DNA of 64,000 nucleotides from contig CAUJNA010001746.1 of assembly GCA_963377175.1 (NCBI GenBank), positions 979,255 through 1,043,254 on the forward strand, in the 5' to 3' direction. The number at the start of each line of letters is the position of its first letter. The first letter of the stretch is position 1. Made by a program: the position numbers and the translations under genes. This DNA is from Effrenium voratum. Its lineage: Eukaryota; Sar; Dinophyceae; Suessiales; Symbiodiniaceae. A model generated the notes under the pieces. It worked only from the letters and a program-made list of their open reading frames with translations. It was not told the origin of the DNA and ran no database searches. Below are positions 50,331 through 62,898 of the stretch, piece by piece.

Positions 50331-50525
50331 CGAGTGCGGCCGGATGCGAACGAGCGCGGGGTGTGTTTGTTTCTCCCTCCGATGGGGTGTTTCCGCGCGC
50401 TTTTCGCGTTTCGTTTCCCACTGTAAACAAGGGTTTCAGGGCCATTTTTGACGACCTGCGCGCGGGTTTGGAGCAGTGGGCGTATGTTGCGTTCACGGGC
50501 ACACTTTCATGACTGAGCGCACGCC

Positions 50526-51075
50526 TGCCACATGATAAGCACCCACATTGACGCACGCATTATCATCATTGCGTGCATGCACACATTATCATCATTGCAC
50601 ACATTATCATCATTGCGTGCGTGCCTGCCACATGATCAGCATCCACGTTCACGCACACATTATCATCATTGCACACATTATCATCGTTGCGTGCATGCGC
50701 GCATTATCATCATTGCACACATTATCATCATTGCGTACATGCCTGCCACATGATCAGCATCCACGTTCACGCGCACATTATCATCGTTGCGTGCATGCCT
50801 GCCACATGATCAGCATCCACGTTCACGCACACATTATCATCGTTGCGTGCATGTCTGCCACATGATCAGCATCCACGTTCACGCACGCATTATCATCATT
50901 GCGTGCATGCCTGCCACATGATCAGCGCCCACGTTCACGCACACATTATCATCGTTGCGTGCATGCCTGCCACATGCTCAGCATCCGCGTTCACGCACAC
51001 ATTATCATCATTGCGTGCATGCCTGCCACTTGATCAGCATCCACGTTCACGCACACATTATCATCATTGCCCCAA
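50526..51075. repeat. 56-bp minisatellite
   Basis: About nine units centred on TGCCTGCCACATGATCAGCA and CACATTATCATCRTTGCGTG. Some units are shortened to the ATTATCATC part. It produces several overlapping His/Ile-rich frames that are not genes. Confidence 0.9.
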
Positions 51076-52850
51076 GGGCATATTTGAACATCGATGAAAA
51101 CAAGCAGCGTCTGTGGGCGTAAAAACCCCAAGACGCATTGAACAGACAGAAAACTCTGGACCGAAAAACCGCGCGGTGAGAGCCCATCGAAGCGTTGTTT
51201 CTTTTACTTGGGCTCAGTCCAGTGACCCTGGAGAAAAAAAGGGAACCCAAAACAGTCAAAGCCTAAAGATCCAATGCCAATAGCAGTGGAGCTTACGGAA
51301 GCCCCTCGAAAATGGATGTTGCTCTTCAGGGGTCACTGGAGATTTGTTTCGGTTTTCTTCCTGGTTGACTGTGCTGCAAGAAAGACACGGTACTAAAACG
51401 ACCATGTTGCTTTCCTTTTGGCTTTCCAAAGGTGATAACACCTCAAAAAGACTGACCAATTTGCTTTTCTTGTGATGGCTTCCTTCAACATCACGGGTAT
51501 GCTCTCAAAACAAGATAGACCCTTGTGGTTCAAAATGAAGGATCATATAAACCAGCGAAAAGGGAAACTCTGCAAGAGTTAGCCAAATACCCACCAAAAC
51601 CAAAAGCTTCCCGCAGGATTTCCTGCGGGTTTCTTCGAAACGAAAAGCGGAAGCCAAGAGAGAGAGAATGCTTCAAATATGGCAAGTAAACCAAGCACGC
51701 TTAATTAACCCCCAAACCGGTGATGAATTACTGCAATTTCAAGGATTGTCTAGATCTTCTGACTACTTGCAATTTGTCTAAAGCATCCACTGCAAAGTCA
51801 GGACATCTGGCCAAAAACTGCCGGGTTTCGGTGCAACATCCTCAACATCCATTTTCAAAAGCCAGCTGTTTCCCCTTGGATCTTGCTGGTTTTCTGAAAC
51901 GAAGGATTTCTGGGGAAGCGTCCCCTAGAATATCCTGTTTTTCCAGACGCTGGGATTTTCGGACTTTGCTGGCCTTTCGAAAGGAGACACCTGAAAAAAG
52001 GACGCATGCTACTCTTCTAGGGGTTGATTCCCCTCTTTTTTTAACCATCGTTCTTTCCAAAAACCTGCCGTTTTCCCTCGGTTTCCGGAGGTGTTCTTGA
52101 AAGATTCGGATCCCTGGAAAGAATGGAAATGGAAGGTACCTCTAGAACTCTGACATTCCCTCAAACACAATGCAAGCCCCTCCCAACCTTGAACAAAAGA
52201 AGAAACAAAAAGGCGCGCTTGCTTCGGAATTGCCCAGTAGGCGTACTTATCAAAGTAGGATCCCTCACATGGGAGCCACAAGAACCATCGCTGGCTGGTG
52301 GACATTACCCCGGTAAAAGTGCAGGAGGGGGCTCCATGCATGCACGCTCCCCTATCCTAAGAACTGTGGAATCACTGCCGTGCCGTGGCTATCAAATGCT
52401 GTTTGCCAAAGGACCTTTGGGCTATGTTGGGTCCAAATTCAGGGCCATTAGGGGGTTGGTATATGTTACGTATGTCCATTTTAGGGTTCCAACTCTTGAC
52501 ATTCACAATAAGGAACCCTTTGGTGGAGATCCCTTGGGCATTTACGTCCACGAACCACTCGTGAGGTGGCTCTAAATATTGAAGTTCATCGCCATTTCTC
52601 CCACCAACACTTTCAGAGCCACTCTTGAAACTTCTTATCTCCACCAACCACTGAATTTTTAGGTGGCTAAACCAAAAAAAAGTTTATCTCGAGCCACGCC
52701 GCGGTTTTCTCCAAAAAAGCCGTTTTGTTTTTGGTTTGTTTGTTTTTTAAAAGGGCAGCAAACCCCATGTCTGACTTTGATCACCCCTACAAACCCTCAA
52801 AATCATGCCCCCCTGCGGTTCTCAAATCGTGCTTTGTTGGGTCGAGGCGC
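51076..52850. other. Host intron, no gene seen
   Basis: No exon with a recognisable motif. There are two GTGACCCTGG-like tracts near 51,225 and simple AT/GC-mixed sequence. Several plus-strand ORFs of 60-150 codons here are low-complexity and lack homology-like motifs. Confidence 0.4.
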
Positions 52851-52984
52851 CAGGTTCGCGAGGTCCCAGAAGCAGTAGACCGCGTCGTCGGAGCCGCTGG
52901 CCGCACGCTGGGCCTCGAAGTCCGCGGCCACCACCTGGACGAGGCCCTGGTGGTGCTGCCCCCCGAGCACGTGGCTGGTCTCCT
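52851..52984 (-). CDS. WD40 gene exon
   Basis: Reads ETSHVLGGQHHQGLVQVVAA then DFEAQRAASGSDDAVYCFWD, a full WD40 unit (H...SGSDD..V..WD). The acceptor is GGCAG|AGGAG and the apparent donor is CCTG|GCGCC, a GC donor with the same five bases as three other introns in this window. Confidence 0.75.
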
Positions 52985-53026
52985 CTGCCACCCCCGCCCC
53001 AGGGAGGGTTCACCCCCAGAAATGGC

Positions 53027-53122
53027 TACCTGGAGTCTCCATGACCCTTAAAAAAGGGGGTCATTACCCAAAATAATGGGGTCATTGACCCATTTTTAAA
53101 AGGGTCATGGAGACTCCAGGTA
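53027..53122. repeat. Palindromic element, 96 bp
   Basis: TACCTGGAGTCTCCATGACC at one end and its reverse complement at the other. The interior also is inverted around GGGGTCATTACCCAAAATAA. MITE- or introner-like; no clear target duplication. Confidence 0.8.
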
Positions 53123-54635
53123 AAAGGAAATGTATCTGTTAAGGAGCCCTGGAGATACAGCCACATGGCCACTCTAAAGGTAGATCATTGTGGGGGAAGA
53201 AAAGTTTGGGGGCTATGTGGGGGAGGGAGGGGAGGGGGAAGCCCAAAAAGGTCTTAAGCGCTTATTATAGAGGCTTTGCCTGGGGCTTATTTGGGCTCCC
53301 TCACCCTTCCGATTCCCGGAAAAATAACACATCCAAAACAAGTACTGTCTATGAGTCTGTGTCTATGTGTCTGTCTGTGTCCGTGCGTCTCTGTGTCGCT
53401 GTGTTTTTGTGTCTGTGCCTGTGTTTCAAACGATTGGTGCACCGGTTCCGGAACGCCACGTGGTTTGGGGTCCTGCTTCGACGGACCATGCGAAGGATCC
53501 TCGATCGGAAAACACATCACTCCAAACAAAAGAACTGTAAAAAAAACAAACAAAAAAACGGGGCGTCCTCCAATCAGGTTGCCCGAAAAATATGATCAAT
53601 CCAAATATATGACACTGGGACGAAGAAGTCCAACAGGTGTCCTTGTGGAGAGCAAAAACCATGGATTCTACTGGACATGTTGCAAAATCACTAGTTCCGT
53701 TGCCCAAGCTGAAAGATACAAAACGTCAGAAACAAGTGTTTGTCTCCACAGACTTAGGCGTCATGTGAACAATAACATGGATTTCATCGACTGGTTTATG
53801 CTTGCTTGCCTGAACTGAAACTACCGCAATCCGGCTGTCATTCCCAAACTGACCTAAAAACCACCTATGGTTTGGCGAAGGCAGTTTCATGTTGCCACAT
53901 CCGTTTGCCCATGTTGAAGCCTCACCTCTTGCGGCTTCAAGATAGATTGTCCAACAAGGACATGCAAAATGGTCTCTAATGCTAGAGTGTGTGGAACCCT
54001 TCATGAGTCAATGTGCGTGGCCCAATGGCAAGACAGTAACTGGCTTTCCAAGTCGCAACCATTTTGGCTGAGTTTGGCTCAGGATGGCACCTTCCGACCT
54101 GCCTTGCATCTGGCAGGGCTTCGGGCTTCACGAGCGATTTCTGTTGAACTTCCGACGCCTACCGCCTGCCGTGCCAAGGGGCCTGGAATAAAAGCAATCT
54201 TCCATCCTCCCTGCCTGGACCTTCCAACGTACCTGATACTTCTGCCTCCCCTGTCAATCGGCGAAAAACAAAACGGTATCAATGGAAGGTCCAGGTTTTG
54301 TTTTGCGCCAAGGGGTTGCTGACAAGCGCTTTAGGATTTTGGGGCCTGGCGCCGGAAAGCCCTGAAGCGATGAAAAGCTCACAAACGCCCAAACAACCTG
54401 CAGAAGGTGATCACCTTTTGGAACCCTTACTAGAAATGGACCAACGAAAGAAAACGGACAAATGAAACACAAATCTGGACCAAGAAAACGGAAACAACAA
54501 AATCTGGACCAACAAAAGAAAACGGGGGAAACAAAGGGTCGGTTTTGAACAACTGAGAAAGGGGGAGAACCCCTGCAAACTTCAAACAAACAATTCGCGG
54601 ATCGCGAATCTGAGAAGGCCAGTCGAATCGTGCGC

Positions 54636-54684
54636 CCGGTGGCCTCCAAAAAATCCCAGAGCTGCACAGATCCGCCCTCGTGGC
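54636..54684 (-). CDS. WD40 gene microexon
   Basis: After TTACAG the minus strand reads GHEGGSVQLWDFLEATG, the end of one WD40 unit. The reading may run on (RTIRLAFSDSRSANCL) to about 54600; a GCGCA donor at 54635 is the more likely end. Confidence 0.6.
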
Positions 54685-54723
54685 CTGTAACCTCAGAGCC
54701 AGGGTCTGCGGAACACGGGATCC

Positions 54724-54820
54724 TACCTGGAGTCTCCTTCTGACCCTTAAAAAATTGGTCAATGACCCCATTTTGGGGAATGAGCCCATGTTTTTAAGGG
54801 TCAGAAGGAGACTGCAGGTA
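54724..54820. repeat. Palindromic element, 97 bp
   Basis: TACCTGGAGTCTCCTTCTGA at the left end; the right end is its complement with one change (GACTGCAGGTA). Same family as 53027. Confidence 0.8.
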
Positions 54821-55459
54821 GTGATTTTCAGAGGGGTTCCCCCGAAATTAGTTGGCCACCGGATGGGGAGGGACCCCAGGTGTGGCCGGACCTAATTTCC
54901 ATTCGCCCATGTCGAAGCCTCACTGCTGGGGACTTTAAAGGAACCAACTCCTTCGCAAAGCAGCCCTGTCTCCGCCAGGAAACCCGTGCCAAAAAAATAG
55001 GGAACAAACATCCCCCGTTGGTTTCTGGCTGGGGATTGGTTTACGACACATTCAGCACCCGAGATGCTTCGCTGGTCCAGGAAACCGAACCGTCTGCAGT
55101 AGTTTTAGAAGGGATGAGCTACCTCCGCATCGGTGAGCTCGCCACAAAATACTCCGCCAGTCCCTTGGCCTGTGAAGGACATTTCGAGCCTGCCCACTCA
55201 AATGGCCAGGAGAACAAATCCGGACATGCTTAATTAATCCGCTGCGAACCTACTTGTTGGGCTGGTGCTTGAATCGAAGCTACTTTGCTCAGCTTGTGTT
55301 GCGGTAAACAATGCTGCTCATCCCTGCTCATTTGGATCTTGTTTGCGAGGGTTCCCTTTTGCGGGTGGTTGGTTGCAAAGGGACACCAAAACCAAGCTGT
55401 CCTCACATTCCCTGCTAAACGTTCCACTTTTGGTGGGTTAAATACGGAACCCCAACCAC

Positions 55460-55554
55460 TACCTGGAGTCTCCATGACCCTTAAAAAATGGGGTCATTAC
55501 CCCAAATAATTGGATCATTGACCCATGTTTCAAGGGTCATGGAGACTCCAGGTA
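55460..55554. repeat. Palindromic element, 95 bp
   Basis: Nearly identical to the copy at 53027 at both ends (TACCTGGAGTCTCCATGACC) and in the middle (GGGGTCATTACCCCAAATAA). Confidence 0.85.
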
Positions 55555-55859
55555 AACCTTAAAATATCTAATTAGAAGCCAAGGGAACGGCTCGGAACTG
55601 CCGAGGAAAAAACGGGGAAAGGCACTTTCGAAGGTCCAAGGTTCCCTTTCGCCCCTCAGATGCCCAGCGGCCACGGGAAAAAAAGGGACACCCTGTTTGT
55701 GTTGGTTGCGTTTCAAGGGGAAGGAACCCTTACCCCAGAACAAGTTGAAAAGTTGGAAAAAAAAGAAAAAAACAAAGGGCACCTTTGTTTGTTGGCACCT
55801 TTGTTTGTTGCTTGCCCCAAAAAAAGGTTGAAGAATGGAAGCACCCCCCCTGGGCGTAC

Positions 55860-55974
55860 CAGAGCCGAAACCCGTGTCCCCAAATTGGAGCCGAGCAGCC
55901 GCCTGCTGGCGCTCGCAGCTGGCGGCCACCGCCCAGGCGGTGCCGTGGCAGCGCAAGGTCTGCGTGCAGCTGCG
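55860..55974 (-). CDS. WD40 gene exon (probable)
   Basis: After the acceptor CGGGCAG the minus strand reads RSCTQTLRCHGTAWAVAASC then ERQQAAARLQFGDTGFGSG, ending at a GTACGC donor. TLRCHGTAWAVAAS fits the GH...V strand of a WD40 unit. Other frames are also open, so assignment is moderate. Confidence 0.45.
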
Positions 55975-57325
55975 CTGCCCGAAGGACCTGACCGGGCGGC
56001 GGGACCGACCCGGCTCGCTCCCTGGCGGGTGGTTTTGGGGTCGCGTGGCCTCCGCGTGGCCTCCGCGTGGGGTGATGTAGGTGGCCTTTCCGCCAGAACT
56101 CGCACCACGAAATGAGTTGCATCATGGTGGAAAGAAAGCGGTTGAAGTTTGGGTGTTTACAGGAGAATCCAATCAGTCCAGGGTTTCTGAGGTGGTGCGA
56201 AATGGATTCCGTCCATCCACGCACAGCACGTCCTGGGAGCAATAACATGGATATCATGAAAGCACGGCTTTCCTAAGCAGGCTTCGGTGAACACATGCCA
56301 CCGATCAGATTGAAACCAAGGGGGAAAATACTCCTCTCATTGCTCATCCCGAAAAAGGGAAAGCAGGTGTCAAATATGGCAGAGAGCCACCCTGGTTGGA
56401 CAAGAAGCCCAGCCCAACCCGTGAGTCTCCTTTTCGGAGTTGCTTGGGGGGCCAGCCATCTTGACACAGACCGAATTTGTTCACGGAGTAGGGGGCTGCT
56501 GCTGTGGATGGAGAAAATTCAATCGGCACCATGGAATGAAACCAAGGTTGCAACCATGGCTTCTTGGTCTTTACGTTGGGGAATCATTCCAAGTTGGGAT
56601 TCTGAACAGTGGTGCGAAATGGATTCCTTCCATTTCGGAAGATAATATGTTGGGGTAAACTTCTCACTTCCTGAGTGGATGGACCAAGAAAAAAGCAACC
56701 AACCATTCAAGCCAAAACGTGACTAAAGTCCGAAAAAACGGAACCCTGGAAGTGAGCTGTTGATCCCCCCCAATCTCCCATGTTTGTTGAGGGGGTGCCA
56801 ATTGAACTTGCTATTTATAATTTTACCATGATCAAAGCCACCCCGTAAGTGGTGGGGTAAAGGGAATCAGCCACATTGACTGGTGCTATGTTTGTTGGAG
56901 GGAGGGTACTATTTACTCCTCAGACTTTGAACAAAAACGATGGGTCAAAAGCCAAACCGTACCGCCAGTGAAGATCCGATTCAATCCCCACTAAAATAAA
57001 CTAAAATGAGTGGTGAATTCACCTACCTGACCCAAAATGGGATCCCAAAACGGTTTTGAGAGCCACAGCCATTTACTCCTCAGCATAGGTGGCCTTTTGG
57101 AAAAATCGATGGGTTTCCAACTGGTAAATGGATGGCACAGAACCCATCTAAACCAGTGGGACCCATCCTAAAAAGGACCTCATGATCCTCATCTTCCGTG
57201 TGGAAAAGGAAAAGGGTGCCACACAGCAAAAATGGTTGGTCATTACCCCCAAAAAAGGACCCATTTTTGAAGGGACCAAAAGGAGACCTTGGACGAAAAC
57301 GACCACATCTTCGGGTCCAAGGCGC

Positions 57326-57413
57326 CAGACCCGCAGGGTGCCGTCGTCCGAGCCGCTCACCGCCCAGCGCCGGGAGAAGTTCGCGGACACCGAGCACACG
57401 GCGCCGCTGTGGC
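57326..57413 (-). CDS. WD40 gene exon
   Basis: After CGCCAG the minus strand reads GHSGAVCSVSANFSRRWAVS then GSDDGTLRVW, a textbook WD40 unit from GH to the Trp. The apparent donor is TCTG|GCGCC (GC donor); a short read-through (RLGPEDVVVF) is the alternative. Confidence 0.8.
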
Positions 57414-60400
57414 CTGGCGAAGAAAAAGGCCGCGAAACCGGATCCGCCCGCAGGCAAACCTTCCATTTGCGTCTTCGCGCCTGTGGAAAAAATGAGACAA
57501 TGGTCCAGTAGAACCTATGCGGAAAGGGACAAATCTATGTCAATGTGGAAAAATGAGAAGATCTATGTCCAGTGGTGCTAGATGCCCTTTATAAACCAAG
57601 AAGGGGCCATGAAACAAAACAAACAAAGGTACTCTTAAGCAAATGGAAGTGACCCAACTCTTGGTGGCTGCTGTTTACCCCTCTGCGACAAGCTGAACTC
57701 TTCCTGTGTGTCTTCGGAAAAACCACAAAGCTTCAAGAAACAAGTTAAAGTCCACAGATCCAAGCAAATAAAGCCACAAAGATCTACAGACTTGCGATCC
57801 AGTGGATTCGTGCATTGGCCAAACATGAGATGACCGAACTCCTGATTTGTAGCACTAACACGAAAATTCCCAAAAGGTGACTGAAAATACAGGCACCCAG
57901 GGAGTGCGTCAACATGGAGCCTGCCTGGGGGTTCTGGAAGAAAACTTTCCGCTAAGCAAATGCCTTGATGCTGTGACCTTTGTACATGATTCTTCCAGGC
58001 GTGGACGCTTCCCTTCCGCGTGAGCGATCGCAAGCCCCGTCAAAATTGAATTACAGGGTTTCCTTGTTCTCTTACCCTTCCGTTCAGTAACATGGAAACA
58101 ACTAGAAGGCACTTTTTGACAGAATTTTGGTGCCTTTGTGACCTCGCCCAGCTCCATTGATCTAGCCCAGCCACAACACGAACATGGGTTGACACAAATG
58201 TTTTCTGGAGTTCCATTCGTCAACTCCACTCCGCACAATTCTATCCTGCATCATGGGGTCTGGGGGGGAGGGGAGGGGGAGGGAGCCCACATAAGCCCAG
58301 GCCCTAAGGCCATATTTGGGGCTTCTTGGGGCTTCCCCCCCTCCCTCCCCCCCAGCCCCGGGTGGTTGGCGTGGCTCTTTGCTTCCAGATCTTCCAAACC
58401 AGCCCTCGACTGAGCGTGTCACCGAGGCTGTCTCCCAAGCCCTAAGGCTCAATGCCCATCTTGCCATTTGAGTTACCGAGCGCAACATGAGCTGAAATGG
58501 CTGTGGCTCAAAAAAGTGGAATCCCAAAATAGCACCTTGGTAAATGAACCAAAGCCTCAAGCCTGCGTAACCCTAGCGTTTTAATTTTATCCATACCCAA
58601 ATGAAGCACGGGCTGGTAGAAAGCGCCATGGTACAAGAACATGTCACAAGCACGCATCCAGATTCCCAGAAGCGCTCCTGTTTGTGCATTTGGAAGATGC
58701 TTGCTGCAATGCAGCCTACAAGCATGTTTGGTTGCGGGCTTGCAAAGCTCAAGCAATCATTTGACAGTTCCTTGACCCCAAGCAGCAACATCAAGCAGCC
58801 GCTCAGCTGTCAACATGTTTGCCCCCTTGGAACAGATTCTCTCAGCATGAGGGCGATAAGCGCGCATGGCTTGCTCATCGACATGGGATTCTCGCCGGCT
58901 TGCAAAAGAGCGAGTTGGGATTTCTTTTGGGCCGATTGTGGACCCCAAAGTTGCCTCAGCAAACCGCGGAAATCGGGGGGAATGCAACCACCCCCAAACC
59001 GTGCCAGTTGCTGTCCATTCCGAAGGGGCTCCCCTATCTTGGAGCCGCAACTGGTCTCTTTGGCTTTCGGCAGCTTCGGGCTGCGCGTAAGAGCGGCGCC
59101 TCTGCGAATGAAAGCTCACGGGGGAAACATCCAAAGACGCCACCAGAGAGATAGCACGTTCGCGCAACGAAAGGCCCATGAAGAGCTGCTGCAACACCAA
59201 GACTCAACGGCCTCGACCGACCTTGGCCACCAAAAAATCCTACGAGAAAAATTTTGTGGATGGCTTGGCAACCAAAACCCCTACGAGAAAAGAATCTTGT
59301 GGAATGGCTGAGGTCGCAACTCTTTGTGACGCCTCCTATTTGGTGCAGTCGCCTCTGCTTTCCGGCGGCCGCACTCCATTTCTTTGGCCCCTGGGGCACC
59401 CCCGTATTTCTCGACCCGCTACCCCCGGACCAGCCATCTCCCCAAAAAAACGGATGCATGAGAAACACCGATGGAGCGTTGCAACTTGTTTTTCTGGTGG
59501 TGTCCAACTTGATTCTGGTGTTGAAAAAGCAACATGGTTCAAATGGGCAGGCACAATGAATCTCCTTTAAGGAGCCCTGCCCGAGTACAGGAACTGGTCA
59601 TGGCTCATATGCCCGTGGCTCAAATAAATGTGAATGGCACCTTGGTAAATGGAACCAAAGACTAATACCCACGTAACCTTGGCTCCTTAAGTTTGAGCCA
59701 TACCCATATGAAAGTATCAGCTTGAATCTTGAGAAGCTTATGCCTTGCCATCTGTTGGCACACCGGCTGAGCTTGCGATGGCTCAAACCACCATAGAGGC
59801 AACCTGAAGGCCAGGTGTTTCTAAATTTCAGACATGGGGGTATTTCATTCCTGGCTCTCAAATAGTCACCCTGGCGTCCCTTGAAACAAACCAAGAATCA
59901 TGATAAGTACCGCCCAACTCATAAAACATGAGCAAATGATGTCTTCGTTTTAGTGGAACCCAAATAAAATGTACCTGGAGTCTCCATGACCTTAAAAAAT
60001 GGGGGCATGACCCACAATAATGGTTGGTCGTTGACCCATTTTTAAGGATCAGAAGGACACTCCAGGCAGTTTCGTCTGTAGGGCCCAATTCCTTTCTGAT
60101 TTTCCCAGCCCGCTTTTAGCGCCGAGGTATATCTTGCCGTCCGAGCCTTCAAAGTCCCGCAGGCACTCCTCCGGGGGAATGCGTGACTTGCGACTGGTTG
60201 AACTCCGCGTGGCAAGGAAAACACAATTGGAAACCAACCCGTTGCGCCTCAAACATGCCCGCTTTGCTGAGAAAAGAGAGAAACAAACACGACCTTGAGG
60301 ATAAACATATTCCACCCCCTTGAAATCCTCGCTTTAACTTGGCCCATAAGCAAGGGGCGCATTCAAAAAAAAAGGACATGGAACTCTCGTTTCCCTTTAA

Positions 60401-60803
60401 AGCCATCCTACCTTTTGGGGTCGGGGGGGGGGTCCTCTATTCCCCACAAGACTGGAACATGGGTTGCCAGAGCCCGCCCCTGCCCCAATTCCGTTCTCCT
60501 CCATTTAAGCTTCCGCCCCTCGAAAAGAACAAACAAAACAAAATAGTGATCGACCCCCTTTCACACCTTAACAGCTGAAAAAGCAACACAAAACACCGAA
60601 AAAACAGGTACTCTTCCGTGTTTAAACGGGGCACGGGCCCCACTCCACCGACCGCCGACTCCGACCCGGGTGCGAAATGCGTGCGAAAGCATGTAGAAAC
60701 CATTGAGCCCCAGCCGGCCAAGGTTCAACCAAGTTGGCCAAGGTGGTTGGCGTCTTTTTTGGAGGCTGCCTCAACCAAAACGCGCGGGGGAGGGGGCGGG
60801 GCG
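57414..60803. other. Host introns with weak exon candidates
   Basis: Between the 57.3-kb and 60.8-kb WD40 exons. Candidates: minus frame at 60,100-60,183 (ECLRDFEGSDGKIYLGAKSG) and at 59,040-59,112 after TTCGCAG. Neither has a full motif. The palindromic element at 59972 lies here. Confidence 0.35.
59972..60068. repeat. Palindromic element, 97 bp, diverged
   Basis: Left end TACCTGGAGTCTCCATGACC; right end more decayed (GGACACTCCAGGCA). The interior still has the GGGGCATGACCCACAATAAT core. Confidence 0.75.
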
Positions 60804-60909
60804 TGCGAAGGCGTCGGTCCAGGTGCTCGAGGTCCCACAGCATCAGCGAGGTGTCCGCGGAGCCGCTGAGCGCCAAGCGGCTGGGCACGTCCGCGTCCAG
60901 CGCCCAGAC
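60804..60909 (-). CDS. WD40 gene exon
   Basis: After CCTGAG the minus strand reads VWALDADVPSRLALSGSADT then SLMLWDLEHLDRRLRT, a clear WD40 unit ending in LWDLE. The donor is probably GC (CGCAC|GCCCC). Confidence 0.75.
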
Positions 60910-61754
60910 CTCAGGACTTAAGCGCTGCCGTCGGCCGTTGGCCGTCTCTTCTGCTCGGGATGTTTCGGGGTTTGCTTGGAGTCTCCATGAGTTGTTCAGT
61001 GACCCTGGAAAAAAAGGGAACCTTTTTTGAGAAACCAAGTCTCCCCTCGGTGGTGCTTTGTTTTATCTGTTTGTTGGATTTTGCTCTTTGGGAGGGTTAT
61101 GGAGGGTTCCCTTCATCCGACAAAAGCGGGGAATGGATACTGAAACAGCGCCATGATTACTTGGTGGACGGTTGACGTTGGAAGGGGAGCAAACAAAAAA
61201 AAGTAGCAGTTAAGTGGGGATTTCCCACTAAACCACAATCAGCAAAAATGCAAAAAATGTTTCCCAACGACCACCATGATATTAAGTCCAGTCAACTTCT
61301 TGGGGGTTCTCTCTCTCTACTCTCCCAGTCCCAAGTTAGGAGCGCTCGGGGCCCGGGGTTCTCTGACAAAAGTGGCACGAAGGGGCCCGGGGGCCCAGAT
61401 TATTTTTTTTAGATTGGCCGCATCAGGGCTTTTGGGGGGGTCGCGAGGAGAAAGCTCTCAACTGAAGGGAGTGATTTGTATCATGCACCCTGAAAATGGG
61501 GGGAAGGGGGGAGGGAGGAAGCCTTGAAGCCTGAGTTGGGCTGCCCATTCAGGTGTACCTTTCAACGCCCATACGCAAATTGCTGTGTAATAAAGGCAGG
61601 ACGCAGATTCTCCACTGTTTCTCAGGGGGTTCAAAACAGAAGCCAGGGCGGGCTTCCCGGTTTTCTTAAAGCTCATTTACACCCACGTCAAGAACACCGC
61701 GCCCAAAAAAACCGCCCCGCACGAGAAAAACAAAAAAAACTCAGACTCGCTCGC

Positions 61755-61897
61755 TCCACTTCTCCTTGGTCCATGCGAGGCACGGCCCCCCGGTGGCCCA
61801 GCAATGTGCCGAGGCAGCAAAGGCCGCTGAGGTCCCAGAACTTCACAGTGCCATCCTCGCAGCCTGGGACCAGCTCAGAGTGGGCTGCGAGGGCTGG
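61755..61897 (-). CDS. WD40 gene exon
   Basis: After CCCCCAG the minus strand reads AHSELVPGCEDGTVKFWDLS then GLCCLGTLLGHRGAV, spanning the end of one WD40 unit and the GH start of the next. The 3' edge near MDQGEVE is unresolved. A G-rich run (61,910-62,020) is just upstream in the intron. Confidence 0.75.
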
Positions 61898-61909
61898 GGG
61901 ATGCTGGGG

Positions 61910-62025
61910 GGATGTTAGTGTGGGAGTTAGTGGGGGGAGGGGGTGGGGGTGGGGGGGGGAAAACTTGTAGTGTGGTGGGGTGGGGTGGGGTGGGGTGGGG
62001 GCCGGGGGGGGGGGGGCGGGGAATT
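61910..62025. repeat. G-rich low-complexity run
   Basis: GGGGTGGGGTGGGGTGGGG-type tract of about 115 bp, with potential for G-quadruplex formation on the plus strand. Confidence 0.85.
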
Positions 62026-62774
62026 TGTTGAATCACCTGGGACAACTTTGCGTTTTGCAGCCGCACCAAACAACTAAAAACACAACGAAGAGGACTGCCC
62101 AAGAACGGCAAAACAAGCCAACAACAGGTATGGCGACGGGCAACCATGGGTCCAGGAGCTTGCCCCAAAACTGCGAGCCGGCACAGGGGGTTCATCGAAG
62201 CACATCAAACAATTAAGTGTTACTCTCTGCGGCGACTGTGGTACAAGACTTGGATCCCCTTTGGGCTTGTTTTTGGGGAGGGGGGTCAGCTGAACCCACC
62301 AAACAAGGACACAGAAATCGTTCTAATCCTGCTCATTTAGCCCCTAAAATGCCTTCCTGCCAGTTCGGGAGCCAATTGGGCTGCCATGGCTAGACCAAAA
62401 GGTCCATTGGGGCCGGTTTAACTCCAAACTGGATTTGCAGCACACCGCAGATTTGGACACACTGAAGACTAAACTTGAATCAACAGGTTCTCAGTTGCCC
62501 CTTAAAAAACCAGAAAGAACAAGTAACAAATGAAAGGGGTTAACCTTTCGGGACCTTGACTAAAAATTGCCAAACATGGACAACCTGGTCAGATCCGGTC
62601 GATTCGCATCAGGCCTGTGGGAAATGGAATCCACTTCTGTGCAACAAAGGGCCTCCTGCAGACTAACCCCCCTTAAACCCCTTAAAACGAGGGGGTTCAA
62701 GGGCCTCCTACAGACTAACCCGTCACACAAAGAGGGGGTTCCCTCGTATCACTGCTTGGATAAACCCCCCCGAA

Positions 62775-62898
62775 ACGAACCCGCCGCTGCGGCTCTCCCG
62801 TCCCCCGACGTCCGATTTCGGATTTCGCCTGTGACGGCGCGCAAAGAAGGTGGCAGCACAACCACGTCTACCTCATGACCGGCCAGGTCTGCAGCGGC
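62775..62898 (-). CDS. Possible WD40 gene exon
   Basis: After GCTGCAG the minus strand reads DLAGHEVDVVVLPPSLRAVT then GEIRNRTSGDGRAAAAG. GHEVDV and TSGDGRA resemble parts of a WD40 unit. A second acceptor (GTCACAG) lies inside, so the exon may be shorter or in another frame. Confidence 0.35.

Noticed and set aside
50548..51097. His/Ile-rich plus-strand ORFs
   Set aside because: Created by the 56-bp minisatellite.
54050..54085. Possible dinoflagellate spliced-leader relic (CCATTTTGGCTGAG)
   Set aside because: Too many mismatches to the spliced-leader sequence, and the context is not a gene start.
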